From CALAED01 sp036555725 (GTDB lineage Bacteria > Actinomycetota > Actinomycetes > Streptosporangiales > Streptosporangiaceae), in the NCBI GenBank assembly GCA_036555725.1, contig DATBKU010000135.1:1-64000 (forward strand): 64,000 bases of DNA. The letters are read 5' to 3'. A model generated the notes under the pieces. It was given only the letters and a program-made list of their open reading frames with translations, made no database searches and was not told the DNA's origin. Below, piece by piece: positions 53,202 to 61,191 of this stretch; position 1 is the first letter of the stretch, and every line of letters begins with the position of its first letter. Position numbers and translations under genes: made by a program.

Positions 53202-53893
53202 CGGCGCCCACCTCGGAACACACCGACCAGCGCGGCCACGGCGGCGAGCATGATGGGAACGCCCGGCGGGAGCACGGGAGTCGTCGCCACCGCGATCACC
53301 GCGGCGGCGCCGGCGACCGCGCGCTCGGTTCCGCCGGCCTTCAGCCGCGGCCACAGCAGCGCCAGGAAGGCGGCGGGCCCGACCACGTCGAGGCCGAGGG
53401 TCTCCGGATCGCCCAGGCGGGCCGCCCCGAGCGCGCCCAGCAGGGTGGTCAGGTTCCAGATCAGGTAGAGGCTGATCGCGGTCGCCCGGAAGCCGGCGCG
53501 GGCACTGGCCGGGTCCGGCTGCGCGGTCGCCACCGCCGTGGTCTCGTCGATGACGACCTGGGCGGTGACCAGCCGCCGCCAGCCCCGGACCCGCAGCAGG
53601 TCGGCGAGGCGCAGGCCGTACAGCGCGTTCCGGCCGCCGAGCAGCACCGCTCCGGCGGCCCCCGCCAGCAGGTTCCCGCCCCCGGCGACCACGCCGATCA
53701 GGGCGAACTGGGAGGCGCCGGAGAAGGCGATCAGGCTGAGCGCGCACGCCTGGACCACGCCGAGGCCGGCCGCGACGGCGGCCGCGCCGAACGCGAGCCC
53801 GGACAGGCCCACGGCGATGCCGACGCCGAGCCCGTCGCGGACGGCCGCGCGCACCGGGTCCGCCCGGTTGGGTTCCGTCTGCGTCATGGCCAT
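53198..53893 (-). CDS. azlC: AzlC family branched-chain amino acid exporter
   Basis: 231 residues, seven or so helices. Features: GLSGLAFGAAAVAAGL, ALSLIAFSGASQFALIGVVAGGGN and ALYGLRLADLLRVRGWRRLVTAQVVIDETTAVA, all typical of AzlC. With AzlD it exports valine or related amino acids. The AraC-type regulator upstream (53966-54805) is in the same direction with a 72-base gap, and probably controls the pair. Confidence 0.9.
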   Translation of the reverse strand: MAMTQTEPNRADPVRAAVRDGLGVGIAVGLSGLAFGAAAVAAGLGVVQACALSLIAFSGASQFALIGVVAGGGNLLAGAAGAVLLGGRNALYGLRLADLLRVRGWRRLVTAQVVIDETTAVATAQPDPASARAGFRATAISLYLIWNLTTLLGALGAARLGDPETLGLDVVGPAAFLALLWPRLKAGGTERAVAGAAAVIAVATTPVLPPGVPIMLAAVAALVGVFRGGRR

Positions 53894-53965
53894 GGCCTCG
53901 ACGCTAATGAGGGCCCGGCCGTCCCGTCTTGAACGTTCCTGCGCGGCCGTGACCCCGGTGACCGG

Positions 53966-54805
53966 TCAGCCGGCCGCCGCTGAGATGGGCGGGTACCGGC
54001 CCAGGAGGTACGCGCCGGGCGGGACGCCGAGCACGCGCTTGAAGTGCCGGGTCAGGTGCGCCTGATCGGCGAACCCGGTCCGGACGGCCACCTCCGCCGG
54101 TCGCAGCCCGTCGTCCAGCAGGTCCCGGGCGCGGCGCACCCGTACCTGGTTGAGGTAGGCGTGCGGCGGGAGGCCGGTCGCGGCGCGGAAGGCCCGTAGC
54201 AGCGCGAACGGCCGGGCGCCCACCGCCTCGGCGAGCTCGGCCAGCGGCGGCGGGTCGACCAGGCGGTTGTGCAGGATGTCTCTGGCGGCCCGTACGGCGC
54301 GCGGACCGGCGGGCCGCGGGTCGCCGGGCGGAGCATAGGAGGCGTGGCACGCGAGCAGCCCGGCGATGGCGGCCCGCAGATGCGTCGAGGCGGCCAGGGC
54401 GTCACCGTGCTCGGCGGCCTTGTGGGCGGTGCGCAGCAGCTCCGCGCCCGCGGAGTCGTCGACGACGGGGTCGGGGAAGTACGGCGTGCCACCGCTCGCG
54501 CCCAGCTCGGCGGCGACCTCCTTCACGACCTCCACCGCGGGATAGGTGACGCGGTAGGACCAGCCGTGGGCGTCGATCGCCTGCCCGGTGTGGACCACCT
54601 CGGGGTTCAGCAGCGCGACCGCCCCCGCGCCGGCGCGCTCGAGCGTGCCTTGATGGTCGAACTCCTCGACGCCGGACTCGATCACGCCGAAAACGAAGCC
54701 CGGGTGGGCGTGCTTGGCGTAGCGATGGGTGACGAACCGGGCCCGCAGCAGATCGACGTCGGGCAGCCCCGGATGGCGCCAGTAATGCGCCACCTCACCG
54801 CTCAT
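53966..54805 (-). CDS. AraC family transcription regulator
   Basis: 279 residues. N-terminal cupin-like ligand domain (about 1-100; HRYAKHAHPGFVFGVIESGVEEF and NPEVVHTGQ) and a C-terminal double helix-turn-helix (about 190-270; LAELAEAVGARPFALLRAFRAATGLPPHAYLNQVRVRRARDLLD, then PAEVAVRTGFADQAHLTRHFKRVLGVPPGAY). Located just ahead of azlCD and behind a DUF1269 gene (10-base gap). Ligand is probably an amino acid, by analogy with azlCD neighbours; not proved. Confidence 0.92.
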   Translation of the reverse strand: MSGEVAHYWRHPGLPDVDLLRARFVTHRYAKHAHPGFVFGVIESGVEEFDHQGTLERAGAGAVALLNPEVVHTGQAIDAHGWSYRVTYPAVEVVKEVAAELGASGGTPYFPDPVVDDSAGAELLRTAHKAAEHGDALAASTHLRAAIAGLLACHASYAPPGDPRPAGPRAVRAARDILHNRLVDPPPLAELAEAVGARPFALLRAFRAATGLPPHAYLNQVRVRRARDLLDDGLRPAEVAVRTGFADQAHLTRHFKRVLGVPPGAYLLGRYPPISAAAG

Positions 54806-54815
54806 GCCTTACATA

Positions 54816-55349
54816 CTAGTTCGCGCTGCCCGGATCCTCCTGTTCGCCCAGCGCGATCCGGACGGCGGTGAGGGCCGCGTCCGGCAGGTCCGACTCGACC
54901 AGCGTCGCCCCGGGGAAACGGGCCAGCTCGCGCTGCAGGTCGGCGACGGACAGGTGGCTGACCAGCAGCGCGAGCGCGGTGCTGCCCGGAGGTACGGCGT
55001 CGCGCAGCTCCTTGATCTGGCCGTCCTTGATGCCGGTGTCGATCAGCTTGCCGAGCAGGGCGCCACCGCCCGCAGACGCCGCCCCGCCGATGAGCCCGCC
55101 GATCGGCCCGCCCAGCAGGGTGCCGATGAGCAGCCCCCAGATGCCGCCCCCGAGGGCTCCGCGTTGGATCGTGAGGTCCTGGGTCTCACGCACCGTGGAG
55201 CGCCCGGACGTGTCCCGTTCGATGAAGACCGCGTCGTGCAGCTTGATCTGATCATGCTTTTGCAGGCGTGCGGCGGCCAAGAGGAACTCGTTGGCCTTCA
55301 GCGGGTCGTCGAACCCGATCACGATGAGTTTGTGCGCCGGCTCGGCCAC
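54816..55349 (-). CDS. DUF1269 protein with glycine-zipper helices
   Basis: 177 residues from GTG 55349, with GAAGGGACGGGG upstream. The start AEPAHKLIVIGFDDPLKANEFLLAAARLQKH is typical of DUF1269 proteins. The middle (IWGLLIGTLLGGPIGGLIGGAASAGGGALLGKLI) is a long glycine-zipper that can insert in a membrane. The ends are cytoplasmic-type (DGQIKELRDAVPPGSTALALLV). Related proteins are stress or membrane-linked, with no proved role. Divergent from the aromatic-type leader. Confidence 0.8.
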   Translation of the reverse strand: MAEPAHKLIVIGFDDPLKANEFLLAAARLQKHDQIKLHDAVFIERDTSGRSTVRETQDLTIQRGALGGGIWGLLIGTLLGGPIGGLIGGAASAGGGALLGKLIDTGIKDGQIKELRDAVPPGSTALALLVSHLSVADLQRELARFPGATLVESDLPDAALTAVRIALGEQEDPGSAN

Positions 55350-55478
55350 GGCCCCGTCCCTTCGTACCTGATCACTGTGCGCCTCCATCGTCGCCGACCG
55401 GCCGGGCCGAGCCAACGGAGGCGGGATGAAATCGATGAATGAAAGGGTGACTAAGCCCGCCGTCCCCCTACCCGAAGC

Positions 55479-55531
55479 CTAAGGCCTGGTTCATGGGCCT
55501 TAGCGGGACCGTGTCTCGCCACGTGAGACAC
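55479..55531 (+). promoter_or_regulatory. Two strong inverted repeats upstream of the aromatic leader
   Basis: CTAAGGCC (55479-55486) with GGCCTTAG (55496-55503), an 8-base perfect arm pair, then GTGTCTC (55511-55517) with GAGACAC (55525-55531), a 7-base arm pair with a 7-base loop. Both lie in the divergent gap between the DUF1269 gene and the leader peptide. They may be operators for either side or part of a longer RNA. Confidence 0.4.
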
Positions 55532-55581
55532 ATTGTCCGCGAGCTGGCGCGGACGGGGCCGGCTGGCCTACCGTTACGCAC

Positions 55582-55644
55582 GTGGGACGTCGCTATTTCA
55601 GGTTTACGCAGCCGGCTCCGGGCGAGCCGGTCACCGCGGCGTGA
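55582..55644 (+). CDS. Candidate Tyr/Phe leader peptide (attenuator)
   Basis: Twenty codons starting at GTG 55582 and ending TGA 55642-55644. Codons 3-8 read Arg-Arg-Tyr-Phe-Arg-Phe, with a TAT and a TTT, both rare in this GC-rich genome. TACCGT at 55569-55574 (TAnnnT) is placed 7 bases ahead of the GTG, so the transcript may be leaderless, as many actinobacterial leader peptides are. It ends within hairpins just ahead of a chorismate mutase gene. Peptide expression is not shown. Confidence 0.5.
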   Translation: MGRRYFRFTQPAPGEPVTAA

Positions 55645-55701
55645 CCTGAGCGACGACCCCGGAGCCGGCCAAGGCAGAGATCCCAACTGGGCCTCTGCCT
55701 T
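55611..55701 (+). promoter_or_regulatory. Attenuator-like alternative hairpins
   Basis: CCGGCTC (55612-55618) can pair locally with GAGCCGG (55624-55630). The longer GCCGGCTCCGGG (55611-55622) can pair instead with CCCGGAGCCGGC (55658-55669), a 12-base perfect stem; the two are mutually exclusive. GGTCAC/GTGACC (55629-55634 with 55641-55646) overlaps the peptide stop. The stem AAGGCAGAG/CTCTGCCTT (55671-55679 with 55693-55701) then follows, with a TTTCGCGTTTC run after it, and may be the terminator. Ribosome position on the Tyr/Phe codons could choose between them. Confidence 0.5.
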
Positions 55702-55774
55702 TCGCGTTTCTGACAGGCGCGGCCGGCTTTCTCCCTTGACGGGCGCACGGCCGCCACGAGGGAGGGAAGACCTG

Positions 55775-56701
55775 GTGCCCGAGCAGGTGCGTATCGGATC
55801 CAGAATCATCGGCGAGACCCCGGCCGTGGTCGTCGCCGGACCGCGGGCCGCGGCGGACATCGCCTGGACGAGCCTCAGACGCCACCACGGCAAGGCCGAC
55901 GCGGCCGCCGAGCTGTCACTGCAGCCGCGGCCGGTCGCCCCACTCATCGTCGAACCGTTCTCCGCGGCCGACCTGACCGCGATCGCCGAGCAGGCCGACG
56001 CGGTCCTCGTCGGCGCCGCGTGGATGCAGGACTTCCAGTTGCTGCGCGCGGTGGCCCGTACGGGGCTGCCGGTCGTGGTGCAGCGGGGCCCGGCGGCCAC
56101 GCTCGATGAGTGGCTGTCCGCCGCGGAGTACTGCGTCGCCGAAGGCAACCACGACGTCGTGCTGTGCGAGACCGGCAGCCGCACGCACCTGCCGCACCCG
56201 GCGATCGACCTGGCCATGCTGCGGGCGGCCCGGGAGCGCTCTGCCCGCCCGGTGCTCGTCGACGTGTCCGCGCAGCCGGAGCTGGCGGTCGCCGCGCTCG
56301 CCGCCGGGGCCGACGGCCTGCTGCTCGCCGAGGACGCCACGGCGGAGCTGGCGGCCGAGGTCAGGAACCGGGCCGCGGTGCTCGGGCCGCTCGTCCGCGC
56401 CGAGGACACCGCCACGCTCCGGTCCGCCCGGGCCGCCGTCGACCGCGTCGACGCCGCGCTGGCCACGCTGCTGGAACGGCGCGCCACCCTGGCCGGGATC
56501 ATCCAGGACCTCAAACCGGTCGGCGGCTTCGCCGGCCGCGACCCCGAGCGCGAGCGCCAGGTGGTCGCCGCGATGGCCGCCCGAGCGCCCCGCCTCGGGT
56601 ACGAGCGGCTGGCCCGGATCATGAACGCCGTCATCGAGGCCGGCCTCGAAGTGGCCGAGGAAGAGGCGAGCGGCACCGGTCTCCACCGTTCCACCGCCTG
56701 A
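55775..56701 (+). CDS. Degenerate DAHP-synthase-like domain fused to chorismate mutase
   Basis: 308 residues from GTG 55775 (GAGGGAGGGAAG upstream; a longer frame from 55493 runs through the leader). Residues about 15-205 follow the class I beta DAHP synthase fold: AGPRAA for GPCS, VGAAWMQDFQLL for IGARNMQNF, VVVQRG for LLKRG, TLDEWLSAAEY, GN..VVLCETGSRTH for CERGIRTF, DVSA for DPSH and AAGADGLLL. The KPRTSPY stretch, the key Lys and the DPSH metal-site region are lost, so DAHP synthesis is unlikely. Residues about 218-296 are an AroQ chorismate mutase with LLERR, Lys 247, Asp 256, Arg 259 and Glu 260 in place. It probably makes prephenate for Phe/Tyr, perhaps as a regulated pseudoenzyme fusion. 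Confidence 0.75.
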   Translation: MPEQVRIGSRIIGETPAVVVAGPRAAADIAWTSLRRHHGKADAAAELSLQPRPVAPLIVEPFSAADLTAIAEQADAVLVGAAWMQDFQLLRAVARTGLPVVVQRGPAATLDEWLSAAEYCVAEGNHDVVLCETGSRTHLPHPAIDLAMLRAARERSARPVLVDVSAQPELAVAALAAGADGLLLAEDATAELAAEVRNRAAVLGPLVRAEDTATLRSARAAVDRVDAALATLLERRATLAGIIQDLKPVGGFAGRDPERERQVVAAMAARAPRLGYERLARIMNAVIEAGLEVAEEEASGTGLHRSTA

Positions 56702-56716
56702 CACCGATAGCGGGCT

Positions 56717-56730
56717 GACCGGATCCGGTC
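56717..56730. repeat. 14-base perfect palindrome
   Basis: GACCGGATCCGGTC, 16 bases after the chorismate mutase stop; terminator stem or protein site. Confidence 0.45.
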
Positions 56731-56739
56731 GAGGCGCAT

Positions 56740-56821
56740 CTGACAAACAGTGCGGAAGCTGGTAACTGGCCGGGATTCCCGAGCGTTTACCAAACGCAGG
56801 CCTTCTGAGGGTCAGGAGGCC
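56740..56821 (+). promoter_or_regulatory. Promoter candidate and two-hairpin leader of the peptidoglycan-binding gene
   Basis: CTGACA (56740-56745), 16 bases, GTAACT (56762-56767) could be a promoter. Downstream GCGTTT/AAACGC (56783-56797) and a 10-base stem GGCCTTCTGA/TCAGGAGGCC (56799-56821, one U-G pair, GGG loop) lie side by side in the likely leader before the ATG at 56853. No known riboswitch class was recognised. Confidence 0.4.
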
Positions 56822-56852
56822 GACGGGGAAACCTAAGGGGAGTTGACGCACG

Positions 56853-57302
56853 ATGGTGGAAGCTCGAGCCAGCCTGCCGTGGCCGGTCCTGCAACGGGGA
56901 AGCCAGGGAACGCTGGTGAAGACGCTCCAGTACATGCTTCGCGGATCCCGCGACCTGTGGAAGAGCCTCACGGTCGACGGGATCTTCGGCCCGCAGACCG
57001 AGGAGATCGTACGGGCCTACCAGGGATTCACCGGCCTGACCGTTGACGGCATCGCCGGCCCGCAGACGTGGGCCAGCATCACCGGCGGGCACGCCGTCGG
57101 TTCCACGGTGCGGCGCGGCGACACGGGGGAGTTCGTCAAGGCGGCGCAGAACGAGCTCGACCGGCACAACTACTCATTGGTCATCGACGGCATCTTCGGC
57201 GACAAGACCGACGCCGCCGTACGGCAGTTCCAGAACACGGTCGGCCTGGCCGTGGACGGCGTCGTCGGCCCGAACACCTGGCGTGAGCTGATCACGCGTT
57301 AG
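56853..57302 (+). CDS. Protein with two peptidoglycan-binding domains
   Basis: 149 residues from ATG 56853 (AAGGGGAG upstream). Two PG_binding_1 repeats: about 12-77 (PVLQRGSQGTLVKTLQYML ... VDGIFGPQTEEIVRAYQGFTGLTVDGIAGPQTW) and about 84-147 (STVRRGDTGEFVKAAQNEL ... IDGIFGDKTDAAVRQFQNTVGLAVDGVVGPNTW). There is no catalytic domain. The N-terminus MVEARASLPWPV is not a signal peptide and there is no membrane helix, so export is not explained by what is seen. A strong terminator follows. Confidence 0.88.
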   Translation: MVEARASLPWPVLQRGSQGTLVKTLQYMLRGSRDLWKSLTVDGIFGPQTEEIVRAYQGFTGLTVDGIAGPQTWASITGGHAVGSTVRRGDTGEFVKAAQNELDRHNYSLVIDGIFGDKTDAAVRQFQNTVGLAVDGVVGPNTWRELITR

Positions 57303-57322
57303 CCAGCGGTCCGTGACATTCG

Positions 57323-57359
57323 GCGAGACGCCCGGCTGGTCGCCAGCCGGGCGTCTCGC
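57323..57359 (+). terminator. 17-base perfect stem terminator
   Basis: GCGAGACGCCCGGCTGG (57323-57339), a TCG loop, and its exact complement (57343-57359), 21 bases after the stop of the peptidoglycan-binding gene. Typical actinobacterial hairpin without U-run; perfect stem of 17 pairs. Confidence 0.85.
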
Positions 57360-57550
57360 GGTTGCCGCCGGTTGAGCTCACCGGCCTCGGAGTGTTGGAC
57401 CTCGCGCTGTCGGTGGGCCGCGTTAGGCTCTCAGAGCCGCGTCATTCCGGGGTCGCGTCCCGGGTTGACGATCTTCCCCCGGTCCGTTCACCGACGCGTG
57501 CCCGCAGGGCACGTGGGCGGTCGCATGTGAACCTTGGAGGCATTCCCGCC

Positions 57551-60500
57551 GTGGCCGACTCGTTCGTACATCTCCACGTGCACACCGAGTACTCCATGCT
57601 CGACGGGGCGGCGCGGCTCAAGGAGATGTTCGCCGAGGTCGAGCGGCAGGGCATGCCGGCCGTGGCGATGACCGACCACGGCAACCTGCACGGGGCGTAC
57701 GACTTCTGGAAGCAGGCGACCGCGGTCGGGGTCACCCCTGTGATCGGCGTCGAGGCCTACGTGGCGCCGGAGTCGCGCTATCACAAGCAGCGGGTGCAGT
57801 GGGGTGAGCCGAGCCAGAAGCGCGACGACGTCTCCGGCGGCGGGTTGATCAACCACAAGACCATCTGGGCCCGCAGCAGCGAGGGCCTGCACAACCTGTT
57901 CCGGCTGAGCTCCCGTTCGTTCACCGAGGGGTTCGTCTTCAAGTACGCCCGGATGGACGCGGAGCTGATCGCCGAGCACTCGGCCGGGCTGATGGCGACG
58001 ACCGGCTGCCCGTCGGGGGCGGTGCAGACCCGGCTGCGGCTCGGCCAGTTCGACGAGGCATTGAAGGCCGCGGCGACGTTCCAGGACGTCTTCGGCAAGG
58101 ACAACTACTTCCTCGAGCTGATGGACCATGGGCTCGAGATCGAGCGACGGGTCCGCGACGGCCTGCTCGAGATCGGCAAGCGGCTGGGCATCCCGCCGGT
58201 CGTCACCAACGACTCGCATTACACGCACGAGAGCGAGGCGGCCGCACACGACGCACTGTTGTGCGTGCAGACCGGCAAGAACCTGTCCGACCCCGACCGG
58301 CTCAAGTTCGACGGCTCCGGTTACTACCTCAAGACGGCCGATGAGATGCGCGCCGTCGACACCTCCGACATCTGGGCCGAGGGCTGCCGCAACACCCTCC
58401 TCATCGCCGAGCGGGTCGACACGGCCGGCATGTTCGAGGGTCACAACCTCATGCCGAAGTTCGAGGTGCCGCCGGGCGAGACCGACGAGAGCTGGTTCCG
58501 CAAGGAGGTCGAGCGCGGGCTCGCGCGGCGCTTCCCCGGCGGGGTCGACGACGAGCGCCGGCGGCAGGCCGAGTACGAGATGAACGTCATCATCCAGATG
58601 GGGTTCCCGTCGTACTTCCTGGTCGTCGCCGACTTCATCATGTGGGCGAAGAACAACGGCATCGCGGTCGGCCCGGGCCGTGGGTCGGCGGCGGGCTCGA
58701 TCGTGGCGTACGCGATGGGCATTACCGACCTCGATCCGCTCGTACACGGGCTGATCTTCGAACGGTTCCTCAATCCAGAACGCGTCTCGATGCCGGACAT
58801 CGACATCGACTTCGACGAACGTCGGCGCGGTGACGTCATCCGGTATGTCACGGACAAGTGGGGTGCCGACAAGGTCGCGATGATCGCCACGTTCGGCACC
58901 ATCAAGGCCAAGGCCGCCGTCAAGGACGCCGGTCGCGTCCTCGGCTTCCCGTATGCGCTCGGCGACCGGATCTCCAAGGCGTTCCCGCCGGCGGTGATGG
59001 GCAAGGAGATCCCGCTGTCGGGGATCTTCGACGACAAGCACCCGCGGCACGGCGAGGCGGGCGAGCTGCGCAAGCTGTACGGGGAAGAGACCGACGTCAA
59101 GCAGGTCATCGACCTGGCGCAGGGCCTCGAAGGCCTGATCAGGCAGACCGGTGTGCACGCCGCCGGCGTGATCATGAGCGCCGAGACGCTGACCGACCAC
59201 ATCCCGATCATGCGCCGGGACAGCGACGGCGTGATCATCACGCAGTTCGACTACCCGACCTGCGAGACGCTCGGCCTGCTGAAGATGGACTTCCTCGGGC
59301 TGCGCAACCTGACGATCATCGACGACGCGCTCGCGGCGATCAAACTCAACAAGGGGATCGACCTCGACCTGCTGTCGCTGGGTCTGGAGGACAAGGCGAC
59401 GTACGAGCTGCTGTCCCGCGGCGACACACTGGGCGTGTTCCAGCTCGACGGCGGCCCGCTGCGCAGCCTGCTGCGGCTGATGCGGCCCAACAACTTCGAA
59501 GACATCTCGGCGGTCATCGCGCTCTACCGGCCGGGCCCGATGGGCGCCAACTCGCACATCAACTACGCGCTGCGCAAGAACGGCCAGCAGCAGATCACGC
59601 CCATCCATCCCGAGCTCGAAGAGTCGCTCAAGGAGATCCTCGACACGACGTACGGCCTGATCGTCTATCAAGAGCAGGTCATGGCCATCGCGCAGAAGGT
59701 CGCCGGCTACTCGCTCGGCGCCGCCGACCTGCTGCGCCGCGCGATGGGCAAGAAGAAGAAGGCCGAGCTGGACAAGCAGTACGTGAGCTTCGAAGCGGGG
59801 ATGAAGGAGCGCGGCTACTCCGACCGCGCGATCAAGACGCTATGGGACATCCTCGTCCCGTTCGCCGACTACGCGTTCAACAAGGCCCACTCCGCCGCGT
59901 ACGGGCTCGTCTCCTACTGGACCGCCTACCTCAAGGCCAACTACCCGGCCGAATACATGGCCGCGCTGCTGACCTCGGTCAACGACGACAAGGACAAGAG
60001 CGCGCTCTACCTCAACGAGTGCCGGCACATGGGCATCACGGTGCTGCCGCCCGACGTGAACGAGTCGGACGCCAACTTCACCCCGCGAGGCGACAACGAG
60101 ATCCGCTTCGGGCTGTCCGCGGTACGGAACGTGGGCGGCAATGTGGTCGAGGGGATCATCTCCGCCCGCAGGGACAAGGGCCGCTACACCGACTTCAACG
60201 ACTTCCTCCGCAAGGTGCCGCCGGTCGTGTGCAACAAGCGGGTCGTCGAGTCGCTGATCAAGGCGGGCGCCTTCGACGACCTCAAACACGAGCGCAAGGG
60301 CCTCGTCATGGTGCACGAGCAGGCCATCGACGCCGTCATCGACATCAAGCGCAACGAAGCGATCGGGCAGGACTCCCTGTTCGGCTCGCTCGGCGGCGAC
60401 GAGGGCGAGCCCGACGTCACCTTCGACGTGGCCATCCCGCCCGGGGAGTGGGACAAGGCGACGGTGCTCGCCTTCGAGCGGGAGATGCTCGGCCTGTACG

Positions 60501-61084
60501 TCTCCGACCACCCGCTGCTCGGCATCGAGCACATCCTCGAACGCGAGACCGACTGCACGATCGCCGCGCTCATGGACGGCGACCGCCCCGACGGGCAGGT
60601 CGTCGTCGTCGGCGGGCTGATGTCGGGCCTGCAGCGCAAGGTCACCAAACAGGGCAACTCCTGGGCGATGGCCACCCTCGAAGACCTCGAGGGCGCCATC
60701 GACGTGATGATCTTCCCGTCCTCCTACCAGCTGTGCTCCACGCTGCTGGCCGAGGACGCGATCCTCGTGATCAAGGGCCGCCTCGACAGGCGCGAGGACA
60801 CGCCGAAGATCATCGCGATGGAGGTGACGCAGCCCGACCTCACGGTCAGCGACGCCGGCGGCCCGCTCGCGGTGTCCCTCCCGATCGGCCGGTGCACCCC
60901 GCCGGTGGTGACCCGCCTCAAGGAGGTCCTCAGCACCCACCCCGGCACCACCGAGGTCCACCTGCGTCTGCAGAACGGCCCGCGGACCACGGTGGTCCGC
61001 CTCGACGACAAGCTCCGCGTCGCCCCCTCACCCGCCCTCATGGGCGACCTCAAACAACTCCTGGGCCCGGCCTGCCTGAGCTAA
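57551..61084 (+). CDS. dnaE: DNA polymerase III alpha subunit
   Basis: 1177 residues from GTG 57551, with GGAGG ten bases upstream. Main replicative polymerase. N-terminal PHP domain (VHLHVHTEYSMLDGAA, TDHGNLHGAY), catalytic palm with D416, D418 and D420 in MPDIDIDFDERRRGDVIRYV, GPGRGSAAGSIVAYAMG, RQTGVHAAGVIMS, the YRPGPMGANSHINYA region, and a C-terminal OB domain (VVVVGGLMSGLQRKVTKQGNSWAMATLEDLEGAIDVMIFP). This is the DnaE1 type, not the error-prone DnaE2. Confidence 0.96.
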   Translation: MADSFVHLHVHTEYSMLDGAARLKEMFAEVERQGMPAVAMTDHGNLHGAYDFWKQATAVGVTPVIGVEAYVAPESRYHKQRVQWGEPSQKRDDVSGGGLINHKTIWARSSEGLHNLFRLSSRSFTEGFVFKYARMDAELIAEHSAGLMATTGCPSGAVQTRLRLGQFDEALKAAATFQDVFGKDNYFLELMDHGLEIERRVRDGLLEIGKRLGIPPVVTNDSHYTHESEAAAHDALLCVQTGKNLSDPDRLKFDGSGYYLKTADEMRAVDTSDIWAEGCRNTLLIAERVDTAGMFEGHNLMPKFEVPPGETDESWFRKEVERGLARRFPGGVDDERRRQAEYEMNVIIQMGFPSYFLVVADFIMWAKNNGIAVGPGRGSAAGSIVAYAMGITDLDPLVHGLIFERFLNPERVSMPDIDIDFDERRRGDVIRYVTDKWGADKVAMIATFGTIKAKAAVKDAGRVLGFPYALGDRISKAFPPAVMGKEIPLSGIFDDKHPRHGEAGELRKLYGEETDVKQVIDLAQGLEGLIRQTGVHAAGVIMSAETLTDHIPIMRRDSDGVIITQFDYPTCETLGLLKMDFLGLRNLTIIDDALAAIKLNKGIDLDLLSLGLEDKATYELLSRGDTLGVFQLDGGPLRSLLRLMRPNNFEDISAVIALYRPGPMGANSHINYALRKNGQQQITPIHPELEESLKEILDTTYGLIVYQEQVMAIAQKVAGYSLGAADLLRRAMGKKKKAELDKQYVSFEAGMKERGYSDRAIKTLWDILVPFADYAFNKAHSAAYGLVSYWTAYLKANYPAEYMAALLTSVNDDKDKSALYLNECRHMGITVLPPDVNESDANFTPRGDNEIRFGLSAVRNVGGNVVEGIISARRDKGRYTDFNDFLRKVPPVVCNKRVVESLIKAGAFDDLKHERKGLVMVHEQAIDAVIDIKRNEAIGQDSLFGSLGGDEGEPDVTFDVAIPPGEWDKATVLAFEREMLGLYVSDHPLLGIEHILERETDCTIAALMDGDRPDGQVVVVGGLMSGLQRKVTKQGNSWAMATLEDLEGAIDVMIFPSSYQLCSTLLAEDAILVIKGRLDRREDTPKIIAMEVTQPDLTVSDAGGPLAVSLPIGRCTPPVVTRLKEVLSTHPGTTEVHLRLQNGPRTTVVRLDDKLRVAPSPALMGDLKQLLGPACLS

Positions 61085-61191
61085 GGCCCTGGCCGGAGCG
61101 GGGAAGTGTGCTCGCCGTGGCCCGGCTCGCCGTGTCTATCCGGGGGACGACCCGGCTGCGGGGCTCCGCCCGCGCCCGGTGCCGCTCGGGC

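Noticed and set aside
55493..55774. Longer N-terminus for the chorismate mutase fusion
   Set aside because: The reading frame runs through inverted repeats and leader stems; the GTG at 55775 has a strong ribosome site and gives the natural domain start.
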